A stretch of DNA of 64,000 bases, taken from Alentia gelatinosa. Taxonomy: Eukaryota > Annelida > Polychaeta > Phyllodocida > Polynoidae. The position numbers and the translations under genes were made by a program. Of this stretch, positions 39,721 to 49,799 are shown one piece after another. The notes under the pieces are model-generated. The model ran no database searches, was not told the DNA's origin, and worked only from the letters and a program-made list of their open reading frames with translations. Positions within the stretch are counted from its first letter, which is position 1; each line of letters opens with the position of its first letter. The stretch covers positions 17,721,318 to 17,785,317 of the forward strand of contig OX465583.1 of assembly GCA_950022655.1 (NCBI GenBank), read 5' to 3'.

Positions 39721-39866
39721 GGGTCATCCATAAAGTGCATTCGCAGAATTTCTTGAATTTTGGACCCCCACACCCCCTTCCGATCTTGTACGCAATAGAA
39801 CAAAGAGGGCGTATGCAAAATTTTCAAAATCCCCCCTCATTGCATACTTTCGTTATGGATGGCCCC
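39721..39866. mobile_element. MITE with CCATCCATAAAGTA-type ends (copy 3)
   Basis: Left gggtcatccataaagtgcat, right ctttcgttatggatggcccc, inverted, about 146 bp. The C-rich internal part accccca cacccccttcc resembles copy 1 (cctcccccttccccac). Confidence 0.75.
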
Positions 39867-40386
39867 CTATAGCATACCCATGGTCATAGAAGGACTATGC
39901 AGCATGCTTTAGTTCCGTCACCTTTTTTTCCAATTATTGTAAATTGGTTATATGCACATATATATAGCTGAGTGGTGCCAGTAATTCAGTAACATATCAG
40001 AAAGTTCAGATACAGATTTATGAATTATCGTTAGTTTTAGCTTTGTCAATGTTTGATCCACATAGATCACAGAAGCCTGTCATTCATCACAGTTGGTTAT
40101 GCTGCCTGATTGGCTGCTGAACATGCCTACTATGAGGGCGCTCTTGACCTTGCTCTTGACACCAGCATCTTGTTAGAGAGCCCCCTCCCCCACAACCCCA
40201 CCAAGTGGCAGGTCAGCAAATATAGCGTGAGTGATAATGGGGATGAACATGCCATGCAGTCCAAGCATTGCAGCTGAACTGTAAACATCAGGGAGACAGG
40301 AGAATGATGCAAGATGCTGAATGCTGACAATTTTGATGACTACCGGTATTTCCTTATCATAGAAACCAATTTTACTTGCCATGAGA

Positions 40387-40690
40387 GGTGGTTGTTAAGA
40401 ATACTGGACTTGTAATCTCAAGGTTGTAGAACGTTGTTGGTTTGAGTCCCACTGCAGCCACTTTTCTCCTTCAAACACAGCAGAGTGGTAGATTTACCTC
40501 TATATCAAAGACTAATAATGAAAGAACTCTCACATTGGTAAATGTGTAGAGGCAAGATTTTTACCTTAATTCATCACATAGATTCACCACCCCGTGGTGT
40601 AAACGAATCCTGAGAAAGTCCGGAGAGGACCAGTAATGTTAGAGTGCACGTGCTTTTGTAGTTGGTTTCTTCATTTAAGTAAGAAAAGAT
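40387..40690 (+). mobile_element. tRNA-derived SINE, head plus body
   Basis: The head gtggttgttaagaatactgg followed by acttgtaatc and the B box GGTTTGAGTCC (40439-40449) is tRNA-like; the anticodon-loop position reads TGT. The body (agaactctcacattggtaaa, gtgtagaggcaagattt, cctgagaaagtccgg) is shared with fragments at 16930, 18815, 21262 and 48115. The (GTTT/CAAA) tail seen in other copies is not preserved here. Confidence 0.75.
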
Positions 40691-41232
40691 GATATGGTAT
40701 ATTCCCAATATTTAGCGATCTTCCTCGTACCGGCCAAAAAGTCATGTGCTGAAAGCCACCATAGACAGAAAAAGTCGAGGATCTAACGATTTTTCTGTTC
40801 TTTCTTATGAAATGATCTTACGTTCACCTGTTGTAAATCAACCGATCTTTCATATATAAAGTTCATCGGATGATATGGCCGGTCCACACATATTCGATAT
40901 CACACCTCATTCTGCACATTTAAGTTCTAAGTGAATCCCCCAAAAGGTAAACAGGTATGAGACAGTACATTAAATCAAACCAACCAACAAACAACATACT
41001 GGCCACCATAGGGATGTATGGGCCTGAACTTTACAATGGGTTTTAATTTTCAAGGCAAATACACCTTTTTGCGAGGCCCGATGTGAGAATGGGTTCACAT
41101 ACTTCTGTGACCGAGCTGGACAAACAATGACACAGTAATGTATTCTTTTGCATTAGAGGATAGGGTGTATGAGTGTAATACGTCTATACTACTTATTTAG
41201 TTTACATCCAGAGAAGATACAGTGATTTAGAA

Positions 41233-41375
41233 GGAAACTCACGAGATGAAAATAACTTGGTCCGTACTCCACCGAGTTTTACTGCGGAGTGATTCATGAA
41301 GCGAATCTGAGTGAATTACGTAGTGGTCAAATGAGGTGGAGTGCGGACAATGTTATTTTCAACGAGTGGGTTTCC
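41233..41375. mobile_element. Inverted-repeat element with about 40-bp arms
   Basis: Left arm ggaaactcacgagatgaaaa...tactccacc and right arm ggtggagtgcgg...cgagtgggtttcc are complementary with few mismatches; about 143 bp. Abuts the next nest of inverted repeats. Confidence 0.65.
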
Positions 41376-41376
41376 G

Positions 41377-41797
41377 ATTTTATCTCACCCCGTATATCAT
41401 CATCTGTAAGGCCCGGCGTCCCCCTACTACGATATGGCTCCGATATGGTCTACGATGCACCTCCCGATAAAAAATGAAAATCGCGTCGGAAGGTTACCTA
41501 ATATCGAGGCAGTTTACCACGTTTCTGCGATTAGACACCGATAAAACCGCGTGGTGGATTGGCATGTCTAGTCATATGTCTACGATTTTGCACCTTCCCG
41601 ATATGTCTCTGATATTTGCTTTCTGTATCGATGCCATATTGGTAGGTCTAAATTTCTATCGTAGTAGGTGGACGCCAGGCCTTAATTAAATAACTCTCCA
41701 AATTAGGCATTGACTATTGGATACAATACCTTCACGGCCGTGGATTATGAGTTACTAACGTTAAGTCTATGAAGAAAAATACTGGGGTGAGATAATT
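41377..41797. mobile_element. Outer inverted repeat (TTATCTCACCCC ends) enclosing another TIR element
   Basis: ttttatctcaccccgtat at the left and actggggtgagataatt at the right are complementary and bracket the element at 41408-41684, about 30 and 110 bp inside. May be an older element split by insertion. Confidence 0.45.
41408..41684. mobile_element. MITE with AGGCCxGGCGTCC ends
   Basis: AAGGCCCGGCGTCCCCCTAC at the left and gtaggtggacgccaggcctt at the right are near-perfect inverted repeats of about 27 bp, extended by tacgata/tatcgta. TA may be the target duplication. The internal gattggcatgtctagtcata and tacgattttgcaccttcccg recur at 47121-47256. Confidence 0.75.
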
Positions 41798-41799
41798 CA

Positions 41800-42800
41800 T
41801 CGTAAACTATGGCATTCCAGCTTCAATTTAGTATGTTTAATATGTATGCCTTCTCAGTAATTCTTCAGATATGACTAAGATTGTACACGGGAACACCACA
41901 TGTGGCTGCACAATATTAGCCTACATTGGCAGGCCTAGCTATCATACACCAATCTTTTTCCAAGGGAAACCGAGACAATTATCAACTATCAAGTTTAGAC
42001 AATCCAGACCAGTTATTACGATACCCAACTTTGTCTGAGAAGTCATAACTTGTGGAAAACAACAGCCTTGCGCTCACACACAATATGCCTTTAATGTTCT
42101 GACCCGATCGCGTTTGACTTGTTAAGACAGACACATAGCAGAGAGACGTGTTTTATGGACATGGATAGCGTGTAGCAACAGAGTCGTGTCTAAGACGACC
42201 AGCCTTCTGATACATACCATCGGAAACCAGCTCACACACAGAGAAAAAGCCGTCTGCCCGTTAAACGCGTCTACTATTTGTAAATGCCACATGTCTTCTG
42301 CTAACAGCAGATCCCCACTCCTCCTCCGCTATGTTCACGCTTACTTCTAAAAACAGTTTGGATTTCCATATCTCTCCGATATATGTTTCGCTGGCGTTGT
42401 TTGGGGGAGAGTGGTAAAACTGACACCGTTAGGAGAAGGTCGGTATTTATTCACTGAACTTTCTTCAGGGGCGTACGTATTCACCAAGGGAGTGGGGAAA
42501 GGGGTCAAACATTTTCTTTGTTCTATTGCATACAATATTGAACAATTTTCAGACATTTTGTATACTTAGTTTCTGGAGAGCCTCTCAGTAATCTATCTCT
42601 CGCTCAATCAATTCTCAGGTATTTGAATTAAAATGTCACTATTATGGTCATCAGTTATTTTGCATTCCCATGTTCCCCAACAGGGGCGTCAGAATATTTT
42701 GAAAGTTTGGGGGGGGGGGGGCGAACTGCTGACTTTTTTCTAGGTATGAAGTCAAACTTTGACATTAGCCAGTTCCACTGGATTTACCATGAATCTGCGA
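41800..42800. other. Intergenic region, nothing firm
   Basis: No gene. A fragment at about 42470-42550 (gcgtacgtattcaccaaggg, ctattgcatacaat) may be a decayed relative of the CCATCCATAAAGTA MITE interior. Poly-G at 42711-42722. Confidence 0.4.
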
Positions 42801-42808
42801 AAGATCTC

Positions 42809-42957
42809 TGAAAAGTCAGGTCTTAGCCTTCATTGCATGCCTAAAAGTCAGACATTGACATTTTTCCATGGTGATAAGTCAGGGCTTAGCCATGATCATT
42901 GCATGCTAAAAAGTCAGACCTTGACATTTGTCTACAGTGAAAAGTCAAGGCTTAGTA
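42809..42957. repeat. About 63-bp tandem repeat, 2.3 units
   Basis: aaaagtcaggtcttagcc, then ttgcatgcctaaaagtcaga and cattgacattt repeats from 42809, 42873 and 42937. Confidence 0.8.
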
Positions 42958-42979
42958 ATGTTCGATATTCAAATTTCGG

Positions 42980-43440
42980 GAAAATATAGACGTTCAATTC
43001 ACCCTCACTTGGGCGCTTTTCCTTGTAGTACAACTACATCGAGAAAAATAAGACAAATTACGCAGACAACAAAACAATGTGGAGAAAACAGTACAATACA
43101 TTACAGAACAGGGCAGATAGACAGGACATACATTACATTGCCTGGCTGCGCTTAACAATTGGTAAAGCGTTTGGTTACATGTTCCATGTCTCTGGTCTTT
43201 GTAACAAGAAGTTCTTTAAGTAAATTTTGAAATAACTATTGGTTTTTTAACGTCAATGGGCAGTTTATCCCAGAAAGCAATGCTATGATACAGCGGCGAT
43301 CTTCTGTATAGCTCAGTTTTCAGAGGGTCTATCTTTATTATGATCTTATTTTGTCTTCTCGTGGGGATGTTTATGTTATTTTGAAGCGTCGGGTCATTTG
43401 GCCACCAGTGCACAAACTTGCGTAATTAAATGTAGTGTTC
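42980..43440 (-). pseudogene. 3' end fragment of a non-LTR retrotransposon
   Basis: On the minus strand a 55-60-residue frame (43413-43216) contains PTRRQNKIIIKIDPLKTELY then RRSPLYHSIAFWDKLPIDVK. This is the typical LINE reverse-transcriptase C-terminal tail (TRsrnK...YRRS..Y...lWn.LP). It ends at a stop and is followed by a T-rich 3' region to about 42980. The rest of the element is missing. Confidence 0.6.
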
Positions 43441-44137
43441 GTCTGAAGTTTAAAGGTCTGAGCCTACATTTTGTGTAAAGTTTGGCGAGGGAAGTGTCAC
43501 AAATTTTCTTTATGCTGATAGAAATAAAAGGAAGCACTTAGAATATAATTAATCTGTATTAATGTCCCCTTTACTCATCTGCAATTTTCCACATTATTGT
43601 TTCTTAAATAATCTAAGACTTTAAAAGCTTTTCATATGCAGTCTTTTGCTATGTGGCCATATTGGGAGCTCTATACCTTTAGTTTTGTGATATCAGGATC
43701 CAGCGATATAACTTATTTTGCTACACCTGCTGCTAATGTTCATTGACATATCGGCCAGCCAGTACTATAAGATATATAGTAAAGTTCTGAAGACTATAGA
43801 AACTTTATATAAGCATACCTTAGACACATTTTAAGCTCTTGTTTAGTGTTCTGTAATCTCAGGATCCAGGAATATTACCAATTTTGCTATCACTACTGCC
43901 ACTGTCAATCTCTAACTGCTCAATATCTAACTGAGGAAACTTGGCTGCAATTTGGAACTCTCATATGAACATTCTCATGCCTGTCATATAATACAAGTGA
44001 AGGCAACTGAGATGCAAACAGTGGGGTCAAGGAAATACAGAGGACATGATTTAAATTGACGATACTGAGGGGAAAAAATGATTAAATATCATTAAAAAAA
44101 AAAGCTGGCTCTATTGATGTGACAATGCAGCACAGTA

Positions 44138-45194
44138 AGAGGCCTATTCCACCAAAAAGGCCCTCAGCAGGCGGGTTTTTGCCCTCCAGCCGGCGTTTGC
44201 TGCCAGGGCCGGCCGGCCGGCCGCCCCTAAACCCCTAAATTCTAGGAGCTATTCCACCAAAGCCCCACAAGGCGACCAACAGGCGTACACAAGGCGCCCT
44301 GCGAGCGCCCATAGAGCCGGCCGGACCCGGCGCGGCGTTACACCCGGGTGGGTTCGCTATTGCCGTCTGGTGGACGTTGGCCGCACTAACGCGCAAACCC
44401 GCGGTTCTCTATCGATCCGATAGGCGGCGCGGTGTGCGGCGATACATTACGACGCTCTGAACCCGCGAAAGTCGCATATCGAGCGCAGCAGTGTGTCAGC
44501 GTGTCGGGAATTGTACGGGAACGGTCAGAAAACGTCAAATAACCGCGGATTTACAGGTTAAATCGAACCATGAAGGTAAATAAAGATAAGGATTGATGTT
44601 ATGAATGTGTATGGCACGCTATGGTGCTAGAATTCTGCCGAAAGTGTCGGAATTTTCGATGTCCGATTGCGGCTTCGGGTATCGCCGGTGTCGGCCGCGC
44701 AGTGTTGTCGGCTTTCCCTCGCCGCGGGTCCCAGCAGAGCCCACGGGCGTGCTTCTTTCGGCGTAGCTCTTGACATGCCGGCCGGCCTGCCTGGAGCTTA
44801 AAATCAAATGAATCGGTTTTCCCCTGCCAGGGCTTTGCGGGGGAGGTTGCGCTCATAAAGCCCGGCCACCCGGCCGGCCTCCTCTGTCGTTATCACTATA
44901 TTTTGGTGGAACACCTCCAAAATGGGCTATGGCCCCGGTATTGGCCCCGGCCGGCGGCCGGCGACCACCAACAGGTCAGCCGATACTGTCCGGCGTCGGG
45001 GTTTTGGAGGCACGGGGAGAGGCCGGCGGCCGGCAGGGGCCGGCCGTGAGGGGCCTAGAGCTGTCATGAGGTGTTCCACCAAGCAGATTATTGCCACCGG
45101 CGGGAGCTTTGGGCCGGCTATTGCCGCCGGACACCAATAGGCGACCACAAGGTGCCCGGCCGGGCCCTGCGATGCATTGGTGGAATAGGCCTCT
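44138..45194. mobile_element. GC-rich 1.06-kb TIR element, Harbinger-like
   Basis: AGAGGCCTATTCCACCA at 44138 and its exact complement ending at 45194. If the TIR starts at GAGGCC, the flanks are TAA on both sides (left cagTAA, right TAAagt), as for PIF/Harbinger. The interior is far richer in GC than the flanks, with repeated ggccggccgg palindromes and three further attccacca/tggtggaa motifs (about 44250, 44903, 45072). No convincing transposase frame. Confidence 0.7.
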
Positions 45195-46390
45195 AAAGTC
45201 AGAGAAGGAAAATGTAAAGCAGACCCAATGTAAAATCAACCAAAAGATTGCAGCAAGTTAGATTTACAATATGGTCTCCTTGTACAGCCAGACGAGCTTT
45301 ATAATCTACTGGTCTCAAGATTTAAAGGGAATAATACTTTACTAGAGTTTACTTTTTTAAGGTGAATAATGGGAACTTAGAAGAGTTGAAGATCTGTGCA
45401 CATCTCAGGAGAAGACACACACAAAGATCTTTCGGCATGCAAAGCATACTGGAAAAGATGTTCAAGGCACAATTATCTCCCGGCACAGACTGCTCCATTG
45501 TACCAGCACAAGAGTTTATATACTACAAGATATAATTGTAATAGCGAGGTATTTAGAAGAGGATGTTATAGTAGCCCTCCCTTGTTGAGATGTATTCACA
45601 GGGTGATTCAGTGGTTGCTTTAATTGGCCTTACAGTATCAGAAATCACAACTCCAAGAGCCTAACAATCTAAAGACAGATGACTGTAGTGAGGCATCATT
45701 TCCCAAATATATGTGGAATCATTTTTAACCAGGAAATGATAAATCAATAAACATAACTTGGTACAGAATGTAGGTATAAAATGATATTTGAGACTTTTGG
45801 ACAAAACTATCATAGATTACATATATCACATGATGAATCCCTGAAATTCTAGATATAGTCCATGAGCCAGTAGGGTTGGTCGGCACTATCTCGGGGGATT
45901 AATAATCATAGTTAGTTTTGAGAAGGTAAAGGACCCTAGAGTTAGAAAATGTATGGTAGCATTCCATTGTTGGACGCTTTTTGTGTTTCATTACTCCGTT
46001 TGCATGCATTCAATTGGCATGCATTCAAGCAAAATGGCCAGGATAGTAGTATAAGACTCCCACTTCAACTTAACAATATCCTTTTTGTCACCTAAACATT
46101 GATATTGGAGTTTCTCTCAATTTTGATAATATGATATTCTTTTCAAAACAAAGTGCTAAACATACATATGTTGAAAGGTGCATCTTTGGTGATGCTAAAA
46201 CATCGGTCGACATCTTTTTCCAGCATGGTTAATCATTCTACCTTCAGAAAACAATTTATCTATCATTTCCAGTGGATAGGTAATAAATGATTTAAAATAC
46301 ACATAATGTACATGAGCTATTAGCAAATTTATCAAGGAATCCAAATATGTAAATATCTTTTTTATGTATTGTATATTAGAAACACTAGAC
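45195..46390. other. Intergenic region, nothing recognised
   Basis: AT-rich sequence with short random frames only. Confidence 0.5.
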
Positions 46391-46400
46391 CAGACCTGGT

Positions 46401-46749
46401 TCAATTCTGGGGAGGTGTGGTCCAAAAGAATTGACCTGTACCCTGTCCTGCAAGGGTTACCTCTAGTCTATCAATTATACCCCAGGCAAAATTGATGAAG
46501 ACAAGAGGTTTGATGGTAGCTGGAAGTACCACTCTATTTTTGGACCCTGCTGCTAACCTTTGAAAACATAGCAGTATCATTCTCCAGCTCAGAGTAAGAA
46601 ACACCATGCCCAAGCTTGTTCAGGGTGTTGATGAGGTCAACATTTCCCAATGCAGTTCTGTTAGCTGCATTGGGAAGGATCAGATGTTTAGGTGGTTTGT
46701 ACTGTCCACCTGTTACACTATATATAAGATCCTGGCTAAATGACTGCAC
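46401..46749 (-). pseudogene. Fragment of an uncharacterised repetitive metazoan protein family
   Basis: Minus-strand frame 46749-46534 reads ...GGQYKPPKHLILPNAANRTA, then INTLNKLGHGVSYSELENDT. A shifted frame (46613-46401) continues RVVLPATIKPLVFINFAWGI then IDRLEVTLAGQGT. I recognise this pattern (PKhlLLP.....L...LN+lGHcvSYs..., VLP..I.....ff..DNIDrlEeTlsGeGTsh) from a multicopy, probably transposon-derived family common in molluscs, corals and fish. The function is unknown to me. The frame break shows it is dead. Identification is from memory of the pattern. Confidence 0.5.
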
Positions 46750-47120
46750 CTAAAGTGCTGTTTGTTTGAACCTGTACCCACTGGAATTCACATCAGATGG
46801 ATGGAATGGCCAGGGAGTAGACGTCATATTCTCTTTGATGACTGACCATATATGTGACTAAGTTTAGTCTATAATCTTATTGATGTTTGTTGAATTTGCT
46901 TTCCAAACTCTGAGTTCCCTATTAAACATTTAATTTTTCAAGACAACCACTGTCAGGAACCAATAACAACCTTTAATTATCATCTGGAAATATATTGACT
47001 AATTATCCAAGTTTTAACTCCAACAAAGTTCTGTCATCTATCAATTTGTGGAATCATGCTGGTATTCAACTCCACAAGACTGCATAAAGGATTCTAATTG
47101 TTGCCAAAGAAGTGATTGTT

Positions 47121-47256
47121 AGGCCCTGAGTCCACCTACTACGGTAGAATCGCAGACCTCCCGATATGGCACCGATACAAAATGTCAAAATCGGTGCCAT
47201 ATCGGGAAGGTGCAAAATCGTAGACATATGTGTAGACATGCCAATCCAAAGCTTTA
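47121..47256 (-). mobile_element. Partial copy of the AGGCCxGGCGTCC MITE
   Basis: aggccctgagtccacctact at one end, then a strong internal hairpin (cccgatatggcaccgat / atcggtgccatatcggg), then agacatgccaatcc. Only one TIR is preserved relative to 41408-41684. Confidence 0.65.
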
Positions 47257-48114
47257 GTAAGCTTTTCATATTTTGTTAGGTTTGACCTTACAACAGAAAA
47301 TGCAGATTGGATCATGATGATCCTCTACTGGGCCTTTTTGATGTACTACCACTGTTTCCAACCTCATCGACTCTGTTCATGTTAAAAAGGCTTCAGTAAT
47401 TCCTGTGACATTAGATTTTAGGGATTTCTCCACCACCAGTCTGCTTGGCAGTGTCAAAAATGGTTGTATGATTTCTTACTTTTGCAGCTTCAAATAACTT
47501 TATCCATGAATCATAGATTTGAGGAGTAATTAAAGGCTGATTTTCTTTTTTGCTGCTCTCATGCAATTGACAGATTGAATATCAGCAGATATCTTGTGCT
47601 ATGGCTTCTCCTTCTTCAAGCAAAGGGGGTTAGTTTCTATTGCAGAACTATCAACACCACCACCACTATTTATACCAGAGAAAATATGTCTGCTAAAATC
47701 ATATGATATGTGAATATAATTATATCTATGTGTCATATAGACATTACACATACTAATCTATATTTTATATTTATACTTTATTTGCGTACATAAGTATTTA
47801 ACCTTAAAAACATTCGTCATGATTTGATTGATGTATTTGTAGCCTGTATGTAAGAAGAACTAAGAGGAAGAAATGTTTCTTGATTTGAGGTATCATTTCT
47901 TTTTTTGTAGTGGGGTAGCTACAATAACAAGAAAATGTATAACATACATCGAGTTTGAAATATATTTTTGTTCTTTTAGCATTGGGATTAAATATTCTTC
48001 AAATCCATATATCCATGAAATAGAGTATGTGCAATAAAACTTTCCAGTCCACTTTTCATGAAAACAAAATCATATATTTTGCAAGTCATCAACACTAAAC
48101 TGTTAATTTATTTC

Positions 48115-48310
48115 TTTAGGTAGTTTAACATCCAATATGTTCTTTTAGACTTATATAGACATGGTATGAGAGGGATTGGCCTTTGGTATAGGAGTAAATA
48201 TACCACTGCTGTATGTGAAGGAGAAAAGTGACTGCAGTGGGACTCGAACCAACAAAGTCTGACAACCTTAAGACTACAAGTCCAGTGTTTTTTACCACTG
48301 AGATAACACA
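48115..48310 (-). mobile_element. tRNA-derived SINE, second full head
   Basis: On the minus strand the head reads cactggacttgtagtctta and the B box GGTTCGAGTCC (48250-48240), matching the 40387 SINE, then gtcccactgcagtcacttttc. The tail on + is tttaggtagtttaacatccaatatg. A separate tail-like piece (aaactacgcaaacaaacaaa) sits at about 48494. Confidence 0.75.
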
Positions 48311-48889
48311 CTGCCCTGTTGCTTTAGTTATGCTTGAATGTAAGCATATCCGGCCTGCACCATGTGGAGGCAAGGTGACAAATAGGATATACAGATTGGT
48401 CATTGCTTCCAACCCCAGCAGTAAGAACTAGGGAATTGTTAACAACTGGTCTGAAAAGCAGATATCCTCGGGTAAAGTCTAATTGAACAAATCGGACGTT
48501 AAACTACGCAAACAAACAAACCCAAACAAACAATCCTCAGCTATGTCCCTACTAAATCTCAGGAAGATGGAGCTTATATTGAAAGAGAGACAGCAGTTTT
48601 AAATAGGATGCCTTCCTTTGCTCAGTGCTGATCAAAAAGAGTTTATTTTGGGGTGGAGCTACTAAAAGTCTAGACAAAGATCTTTTAAAACTACCATGAA
48701 TACAATGCCATCATATATTTTCCAACCCTTGAGATGTTAAACTTGCTGAAAATGACAATGAACATTATTCCCCTCAGATGGTAACGATGGCCAGAATTTG
48801 AGGGTCTGGCTTATTTACTGAACGAGCCCTAGGGGCCTCGTTCCATACAGCAATTCCCCATTTCGTTTTGTATCTTGTACAGCGTAGTC

Positions 48890-49380
48890 AAGTTGTTCTG
48901 GTGAGTGAGTACTGGTAAGAGAGGTCCGACGAGTGAGGATTGGGGATTAAGGGCCGATGAGTGAGTATTTGTATAAAACGACCTGACCATGATGTACATG
49001 TTACCAAACGAGATGGGGAATTGATGCTATTTTACGGAATGAGGTACCTGGCTGAGTTCTGTGAATCAACAGCAATTCCCGTCGAGCTTCGTAGCATGTA
49101 AAAGTATGGTGGATCGTTACATACTTATTATATACCCAAATCAATCAAAACTTACCATATATTGGCATAGAAAACAGAATAGTATAACAGAATTGATACT
49201 GCAAAGGGAGCAGCAGTATGTAATTATCAATTAGCATTGAGTACTGGTGAGTGAGGACTGGTGGGTGAGTACTGGTAAGTGGGGACCGGTGAGTGAGCAC
49301 TGGTGAGTGAGAACTGGTGACTGAATACTCGTGAGTGGGTAATGGTCAGTTGTTACCAGTCAGTGAGTACTGGTCATTAT
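48890..49380. repeat. Minisatellite of GTACTGGTGAGTGAG-type units
   Basis: Continuous array at about 49238-49377 with a 14-16-bp unit (actggtgagtgag), and isolated units near 48900-48970 and 49470-49540. Neighbouring gtgaattactacgcaattga echoes the arm of the fold-back at 49642. Confidence 0.75.
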
Positions 49381-49641
49381 CTCACCCCTGGTGTCCGCCT
49401 TGTGAATTACTACGCAATTGAAACTCGATGGGATACAAGCTTTGACCCTAAACTTTCATAGGTTTCCTCTATAGTAAGAACTGGTCAGTAGTTACCAATC
49501 AGTCCATGCTGGTCACTCAGCAACGGTCACTAGGTACTGGGCAATGTGTAGTAAATTACCAACAGCACTGAACACGACCTTTGAGACCTTACAGTTTAGA
49601 ACTAAGAAAGAAACTGATGAGTGTTTGGTCTGGATCCTCGT

Positions 49642-49778
49642 TCGCCATCGAGTTTGGAGTGCGCAGTAATATGAACGAGGCGATAGCCAAGTGAATATTC
49701 TGAAGCACTCCAAACGAGAGAATATTCACTCGGCTATCGCCTCGTTCATATTACTGCGCACTCCAAACTCGATGGCGA
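49642..49778. mobile_element. Nearly perfect 60-bp fold-back
   Basis: Arms 49642-49701 and 49719-49778 are complementary over 60 bp with one mismatch, separated by 17 bp. A weaker extension (tgtttggtctgg / ctcagaccaagca) adds about 20 bp outside. Core gaacgaggcgatagc and agtttggagtgcgcagtaat. Non-coding. Confidence 0.85.
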
Positions 49779-49799
49779 AAGGGGACTCAGACCAAGCAC

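Noticed and set aside
40387..40460. Functional tRNA-Thr gene
   Set aside because: The head continues into a repeated SINE body, and the acceptor arms do not pair.
44922..45239. GC-rich open frames on both strands
   Set aside because: They lie within the GC-rich TIR element; length is expected from composition and nothing matches a transposase.
49238..49377. CRISPR-like array
   Set aside because: Direct tandem short units without spacers in an animal genome; an ordinary minisatellite.
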